In this document: positions 5,307-8,785 of the stretch, one piece after another
Numbering within the stretch: the stretch's first letter is position 1
Layout of the letters: every line of letters starts with the position of its first letter
From: Thermoplasmatales archaeon
Lineage (GTDB): Archaea; Thermoplasmatota; Thermoplasmata; Methanomassiliicoccales; Methanomethylophilaceae
Direction of reading: 5' to 3'
DNA length: 8,785 nucleotides
NCBI GenBank assembly: GCA_012522645.1
Contig: JAAYKC010000091.1
Coordinates: 1 to 8,785 of the forward strand
The notes under the pieces: generated by a model
Told to the model about the DNA's origin: nothing
Databases searched by the model: none
What the model saw: the letters and a program-made list of their open reading frames with translations, nothing else
Made by a program: the position numbers and the translations under genes

Positions 5307-6967
5307 CACTCCATCTTACGGCAGATGAGCACGGGGCAGACCGCCATTCTGGCGACCTTCTCAGCAACGCTGCCCAAGAGGATCCTGGAGACGTTGGTAC
5401 GTCCCACCGAGCCGCAGACCACGAGACTGTGATTCGCAGATTCGTCTATGATCATCTCGGCAGGATGGCCTACGGTGACCTTCAGTTCCACATCAACGCC
5501 TCTTGCTGCAGCTTCCCGGATGACATATTCCATCGCATCTCCGGAGACCGTATTGCCCAGATTCGTGACAGATTCCGCAGACGGGGCGCTCCCGGTGACG
5601 GCGGCGTAGTATTCTGCGTCGAACACATACAGCGCAGTTACTTTGGAGACGTTGTTCTTCGCCATGTCCAGTCCATTCCTGACGGCCAGGTTGCTGGTCT
5701 CGCTGCCGTCTGTGGCTATGAGGATGCTGTCATACAGAGATACATGGTCCCCTGTTGCTTTCCTGGTGACGATGTCCTTTCTCTTCCTGATGATGTTCCG
5801 TCTCTCGATTATCGCAGACGCGGCGAAAACCGCACAAAGACCCAGTGCGAAGATCCCGACATAAAGGAACGTATTGTGATATGATCCTACTGCGGCCACG
5901 ACCGGCGTGATTATTATGGATGAGGAGAAAGAACCCAGGTTCATGGCCACGGAGTACCCTCCCATGATCTTCCCTGAGCCGCCGGCCTGAGAGTAATAAG
6001 ACAGACTCCCGATGACCGTCATGGTTATGAGGCCCATGCCCGCTCCGACTAGGACCATAGCAAAGATCACGGCGACGATGCTGGATATTATCAGGAGGCA
6101 GTATGCTGTGCCTATGAGGAGGAGCGCTGTCGCATACGCATTCCTGTCACCAAGCTTGTTGGATGTGCGCGAGTACAGCAGACTGAAGGCTGTCTGGGAA
6201 ACACCGAGTATGCCGAGCAGCAGGCCGCATATGAAAAGGCTGTACCCCATATCCGATATGTGATACGGCATGTTCGTGGGGAGGATGAACATGAGGAACA
6301 TCGCCACGAATATCATGGAATAACAGAGTCCGACTTTGAGACCTTTGTTCTCGATCCCCGGCTCCGGAAGAGAGCTTTCTTCTGATTCCGCCCTTGCGGG
6401 TTCCCGTACAGATACAAGTGCCAGTAACAGCACCGGAAGGCCGATCAGATAAATCAGGAACGGTTCCTGCCATCCAATGTCCGCAAGGGATCCTCCCAGG
6501 GTTTCGAGGAAGAAGACGCCTATTCCCATGGCCGCAGACTGATAACTTATTACTCTGGCTCTTGCAGCTCCTTTGTAATATTCCGCAGTCAAAGCTGTCG
6601 TTGCCGTGGATATTCCTGCTATGCCGATACCCAGAATGAAACGTCCTGCGAGGACGGACTCCAGGGTATTCAAAAAGTACCCGGACATCCCGGCCAGGGT
6701 GAAAACGATTAACGATATTATGAATACCCTGGCTTTCCCGTAACGGTCTGCCAGATATCCGACGCCCAAACCCGTTATCGCCACTGCGAGCGCAGGCAGT
6801 GTTACCACCAGTGATATGGCGACAGCGGAGGACTCGGGGAAAGCTATGCTCAGGGGTTTGAGGGCAGGGGCAACAGCCGCTGCGCCCATGAGTATGATCA
6901 TAGAGGAAAGAAGAAGCGTGACAAGTGTCAGCTTATTCACTTCAGAATCCTTTCTGTTAGTTCTCAT
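5306..6967 (-). CDS. MFS transporter with C-terminal universal stress protein domain
   Basis: The 553-residue protein joins two modules. Residues 12-387 form a major facilitator of about twelve membrane helices with motif A GYLADRYGKARVF (70-82), a repeat-linking cytoplasmic loop rich in Glu and Pro (190-208), and the second half from 210. After a basic linker (388-405, RRNIIRKRKDIVTRK), residues 411-553 form a universal stress protein domain. This begins YDSILIATDGS and carries the ATP-binding pattern G-x2-G-x9-G-S at 519-533, so it is predicted to bind ATP. Positive charges place the linker and this domain in the cytoplasm, where it could sense nucleotide and gate transport. The substrate is unknown. 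The gene converges on the F430 operon. A TATA-like box lies about 25 bases before the ATG at 6967 and there is no clear Shine-Dalgarno. The C-terminus ends KME, then two tandem TGA stops. Confidence 0.85.
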   Translation of the reverse strand: MRTNRKDSEVNKLTLVTLLLSSMIILMGAAAVAPALKPLSIAFPESSAVAISLVVTLPALAVAITGLGVGYLADRYGKARVFIISLIVFTLAGMSGYFLNTLESVLAGRFILGIGIAGISTATTALTAEYYKGAARARVISYQSAAMGIGVFFLETLGGSLADIGWQEPFLIYLIGLPVLLLALVSVREPARAESEESSLPEPGIENKGLKVGLCYSMIFVAMFLMFILPTNMPYHISDMGYSLFICGLLLGILGVSQTAFSLLYSRTSNKLGDRNAYATALLLIGTAYCLLIISSIVAVIFAMVLVGAGMGLITMTVIGSLSYYSQAGGSGKIMGGYSVAMNLGSFSSSIIITPVVAAVGSYHNTFLYVGIFALGLCAVFAASAIIERRNIIRKRKDIVTRKATGDHVSLYDSILIATDGSETSNLAVRNGLDMAKNNVSKVTALYVFDAEYYAAVTGSAPSAESVTNLGNTVSGDAMEYVIREAAARGVDVELKVTVGHPAEMIIDESANHSLVVCGSVGRTNVSRILLGSVAEKVARMAVCPVLICRKME

Positions 6968-6988
6968 ATCCGGTTCAAAGGGAACTTG

Positions 6989-6996
6989 TATTTAAG
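6989..6996 (-). promoter_or_regulatory. TATA box of the MFS-USP gene
   Basis: CTTAAATA on the minus strand is centred about 25 bases before the ATG at 6967, fitting leaderless transcription. A second candidate (TTTTTAAATA at 6999-7008) would give a leader of about ten bases. Confidence 0.4.
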
Positions 6997-7069
6997 ATTA
7001 TTTAAAAATCAGAATTCGTCCGAAAAGCGGATGGTGGTTTCAGCCTCTGCCGGACGGTTTACATTTCGA

Positions 7070-7079
7070 ATATCATATT
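7070..7079 (+). promoter_or_regulatory. TATA-like element of the amidohydrolase gene
   Basis: The AT-rich stretch ATATCATATT suggests a transcription start near 7098-7104. That coincides with in-frame GTG codons there and favours a start downstream of the longest possible one. Confidence 0.35.
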
Positions 7080-7082
7080 AAT

Positions 7083-8015
7083 GTGAGCGGCTATGCAGTG
7101 CTCGTGTTAATCGATGCTCATGCCCATATGTGGGACAGGAAGATGTTGCCTGACCTGGCAGTGAGGAGCTATATGGCCCCTGTCCTGGAGATCCCGGAAG
7201 AGGAGAGGAAGAAGTACGGGACCATGCTGGATTTCAATCTGGAGGATGAGGTGCCTTTCGCAGATTATGCTGTAAGCATAGAGGAGCCTCTGGAGACGAT
7301 CTACGGCAATAACATGGATTACATGGTGATCCTGGGAACTGATTTCGAGCTTCTTGGCTCGGGGAAGATGACCAACGAGGAGTATATGGACTGGATGTTC
7401 CAGAGATGCACCGTTGATGACAAGTTCCTCCCGTTCATATCAGTCGACCCGAACAAAGGGGCCGATGCCGTAAAGATGATCGAACAGCTGGTCAAGAAGT
7501 ATGATCCCAAGGGCATCAAGATGTACCCGGCAACCGGCTTCTATCCGTCCGACCCAAAGTTTAAAGACTATTGGGATAAGGTAGACGACCTGGGTCTCAC
7601 AGTTGTGACTCATGCGGGCATGGCCCTGCCGCCGTTGGATGAGAAGTATTGCCATCCTTCGGAATTCAGCAGTGTGGCGGAGAAGTATCCCGATATGAAC
7701 ATAATCATCGCTCATCTGGGCGGGAAGTTCCATGAGGAGCTGTTGCCCCTGATGGAGGAGCATGAGAACATCTACACGGACTGCTCCGCACTGCAGGGAT
7801 GGGCCCATGATGACAGAAGTATGATCTGCAAGCGCATAAAATCGGTCTCGTCACGGTTCCCGGACAGGATAGTGTTCGGCACGGATTTCCCGTTATATGA
7901 ATCGAGCTTCTCAGCGATGCAGTTCATAAGAGAGATCAGGGAGGGCGACTGGGGGACCGATTACCAGAAGGACGCATTGCTGGGTAAAAACATGGCGAGG
8001 ATCCTGGGGCTTTAG
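7083..8015 (+). CDS. Amidohydrolase_2 family metal-dependent hydrolase or decarboxylase
   Basis: This TIM-barrel protein of 310 residues (longest form) belongs to the ACMSD-like amidohydrolase_2 family, which includes decarboxylases and hydratases of small carboxylic acids. The first strand carries the His-x-His metal site DAHAHMW (11-17). Next come GIKMYPATGFYPSD (144-157), His177 in VVTHAGM, His211 in IIAHLGG, and Asp268 in VFGTDFPLYES, the expected metal or catalytic positions in order. No signal peptide is seen, so it is cytoplasmic. The substrate cannot be told from sequence. Start: GTG at 7083 is the longest, but GTG at 7098 or 7104 (giving a short M-L-I-D-A-H N-terminus) better fits the family and the TATA-like element. 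The stop is TAG; readthrough would add a pyrrolysine plus 18 residues, overlapping the next gene. No functional link to F430 is evident. Confidence 0.85.
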   Translation: MSGYAVLVLIDAHAHMWDRKMLPDLAVRSYMAPVLEIPEEERKKYGTMLDFNLEDEVPFADYAVSIEEPLETIYGNNMDYMVILGTDFELLGSGKMTNEEYMDWMFQRCTVDDKFLPFISVDPNKGADAVKMIEQLVKKYDPKGIKMYPATGFYPSDPKFKDYWDKVDDLGLTVVTHAGMALPPLDEKYCHPSEFSSVAEKYPDMNIIIAHLGGKFHEELLPLMEEHENIYTDCSALQGWAHDDRSMICKRIKSVSSRFPDRIVFGTDFPLYESSFSAMQFIREIREGDWGTDYQKDALLGKNMARILGL

Positions 8016-8022
8016 ATAAACG

Positions 8023-8031
8023 CTTATAATC
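8023..8031 (+). promoter_or_regulatory. TATA box of the membrane protein gene
   Basis: CTTATAATC is centred 26 bases before the ATG at 8053, placing the transcription start at the start codon. It lies in the 37-base gap after the amidohydrolase stop, so this gene probably has its own leaderless transcript. Confidence 0.55.
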
Positions 8032-8052
8032 GGATACGCCAATCATACAGGG

Positions 8053-8673
8053 ATGGCCACAATCACACTTAACTGGGATGAGATCGGCAGCGCTCTCGAT
8101 GCGTATTACGTACCTGAGCTGGCTCTGATACTGATGGGGATTCTTGCGATCCTCATCGTCAGGCAATACCTTAAGAACAAAGAGAGCCAGGCATACAATC
8201 TGCTGGTATTTTTGGGGGTCATCCTGGGTGCGGTGATGCTGTTCCTCACGGTCTCGTATCGCGAGGGCTGGGCGACATACACTCTGATAATCGTGGCCAT
8301 AGCATCTTTTGCCATGATAATAAGGCCCTTCCGGGAAGTGCATTTCTCAGCTCTGTTCGGTCTGATGACGGCAGCGATAGTTTACATATATCTGGGCAGC
8401 GTGACCGGAGATTTCGAGATCCTGGCCACGGGCTATCCCAGAATAATACTGGCCTTTATCTCGGGTGCCTTCGTGTTCATGCTGCTGAATTTCCTGGAAC
8501 AGCTTGTGCAGTTCTTCGGCAAACTCCTTAACGCATGGCCGATACTGCTTATACTGGGTCTTATCTGCATAGCCGAGGCCGTTGCCGTGCTCTTGGGATA
8601 CGGGTCCATCATCAATCTGCTGTCAGACCTTTACGCTGAGGCCAATATGACCAACTCTTGGGTAAACCTTTAA
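8053..8673 (+). CDS. Unrecognised six-helix integral membrane protein
   Basis: The 206-residue protein is mostly hydrophobic. Probable membrane helices are at residues 22-37, 48-67, 74-91, 97-115, 129-147 and 161-182. A basic loop follows the first helix (RQYLKNK, 37-43) and another the third (RPFRE, 91-95), while acidic stretches lie after the fourth helix and at the C-terminus. By the positive-inside rule the N-terminus lies outside. There is no signal peptide, no obvious catalytic motif and no similarity I can name. The ATG follows a TATA box by about 26 bases with no convincing Shine-Dalgarno. The TAA stop overlaps the TATA box of the following tRNA gene, so the two are tightly packed. 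Function is unknown. Confidence 0.75.
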   Translation: MATITLNWDEIGSALDAYYVPELALILMGILAILIVRQYLKNKESQAYNLLVFLGVILGAVMLFLTVSYREGWATYTLIIVAIASFAMIIRPFREVHFSALFGLMTAAIVYIYLGSVTGDFEILATGYPRIILAFISGAFVFMLLNFLEQLVQFFGKLLNAWPILLILGLICIAEAVAVLLGYGSIINLLSDLYAEANMTNSWVNL

Positions 8674-8676
8674 ATG
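8668..8676 (+). promoter_or_regulatory. TATA box of the tRNA-Arg gene
   Basis: CTTTAAATG lies about 30 bases upstream of the first tRNA base at 8702 and includes the TAA stop of the membrane protein gene. Close match to archaeal box A. Confidence 0.55.
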
Positions 8677-8701
8677 GCATGAGGCAATCGGAGAGGCGCG
8701 T

Positions 8702-8785
8702 GGGCCCGTGGCTTAGCCAGGATATAGCGCTGGCCTTCTAAGCCAGACGCCTCGGGTTCGAAAGTTCCGGAATATGGAGCCGAAA
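8702..8785 (+). tRNA. tRNA-Arg (anticodon UCU), interrupted in the T-arm and cut by the window edge
   Basis: The first 61 bases fold normally. The acceptor 5' strand is GGGCCCG (8702-8708), followed by TG, the D-arm GCTT...TAGC, and the anticodon stem CTGGC/GCCAG around loop CTTCTAA. The anticodon is TCT (8735-8737), decoding AGA/AGG arginine codons. After a five-base variable loop come T-stem strand TCGGG and the start of the T-loop TTCGAA (8752-8762). Then the expected CCCGA and acceptor CGGGCCC are missing; 23 unrelated bases run to the edge. The likeliest explanation is a non-canonical archaeal tRNA intron near position 59/60, its end lying outside. A truncated tRNA copy at an integration site is the alternative. 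Confidence 0.75.

Noticed and set aside
5172..6639. Plus-strand open frames of 73-151 codons opposite the transporter gene
   Set aside because: They are antisense shadows of the MFS-USP coding sequence, with low-complexity or unrelated translations.
1..8785. CRISPR array, insertion sequence or integrase
   Set aside because: No regularly spaced long repeats, terminal inverted repeats or recombinase genes are seen in the window.

Overview
The window looks like a piece of a methanogenic archaeal chromosome. Four overlapping genes encode most of the coenzyme F430 pathway, the nickel tetrapyrrole of methyl-coenzyme M reductase. Several genes have an archaeal TATA-like box about 25 bases upstream of the start codon and no Shine-Dalgarno, as expected for leaderless transcripts. 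Moderate GC, heavy use of AGA/AGG and ATA codons, an MFS-universal stress protein fusion and leaderless starts would fit Thermoplasmatota methanogens (Methanomassiliicoccales). That placement is inference, not proven here.

Layout. 1-284 (minus): start of a NikR-family ribbon-helix-helix regulator, cut by the window edge, whose nickel-ligand positions appear substituted. 285-622: an unusually elaborate 338-base divergent intergenic region. It holds a GC-rich hairpin followed by a T-run, a competing long-range pairing, a short minus-strand ORF with a perfect Shine-Dalgarno, repeated short motifs, and an array of three 9-bp half-sites at 11-bp pitch over the cfbC promoter. 623-5005 (plus): cfbC-cfbE-cfbD-cfbB, each junction a 4-base overlap. 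5006-5306 (minus): remnants of a small frameshifted ORF. 5306-6967 (minus): MFS transporter fused to a C-terminal universal stress protein domain. 7083-8015 (plus): amidohydrolase_2 family enzyme. 8053-8673 (plus): unknown six-helix membrane protein. 8702 to the edge: tRNA-Arg(UCU) whose T-arm is interrupted, probably by a non-canonical intron.

How it works together. CfbB amidates Ni-sirohydrochlorin to the a,c-diamide. CfbC (NifH-like) feeds electrons to CfbD (NifD-like), which reduces and cyclises it. CfbE (Mur-ligase-like) closes the last ring to give F430. The nickel chelatase CfbA is not in the window. The divergent NikR-like protein is the obvious candidate regulator, but its apparent lack of nickel ligands raises the question of what it senses. 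The intergenic half-site array and the attenuator-like RNA are the most interesting unexplained structures here.
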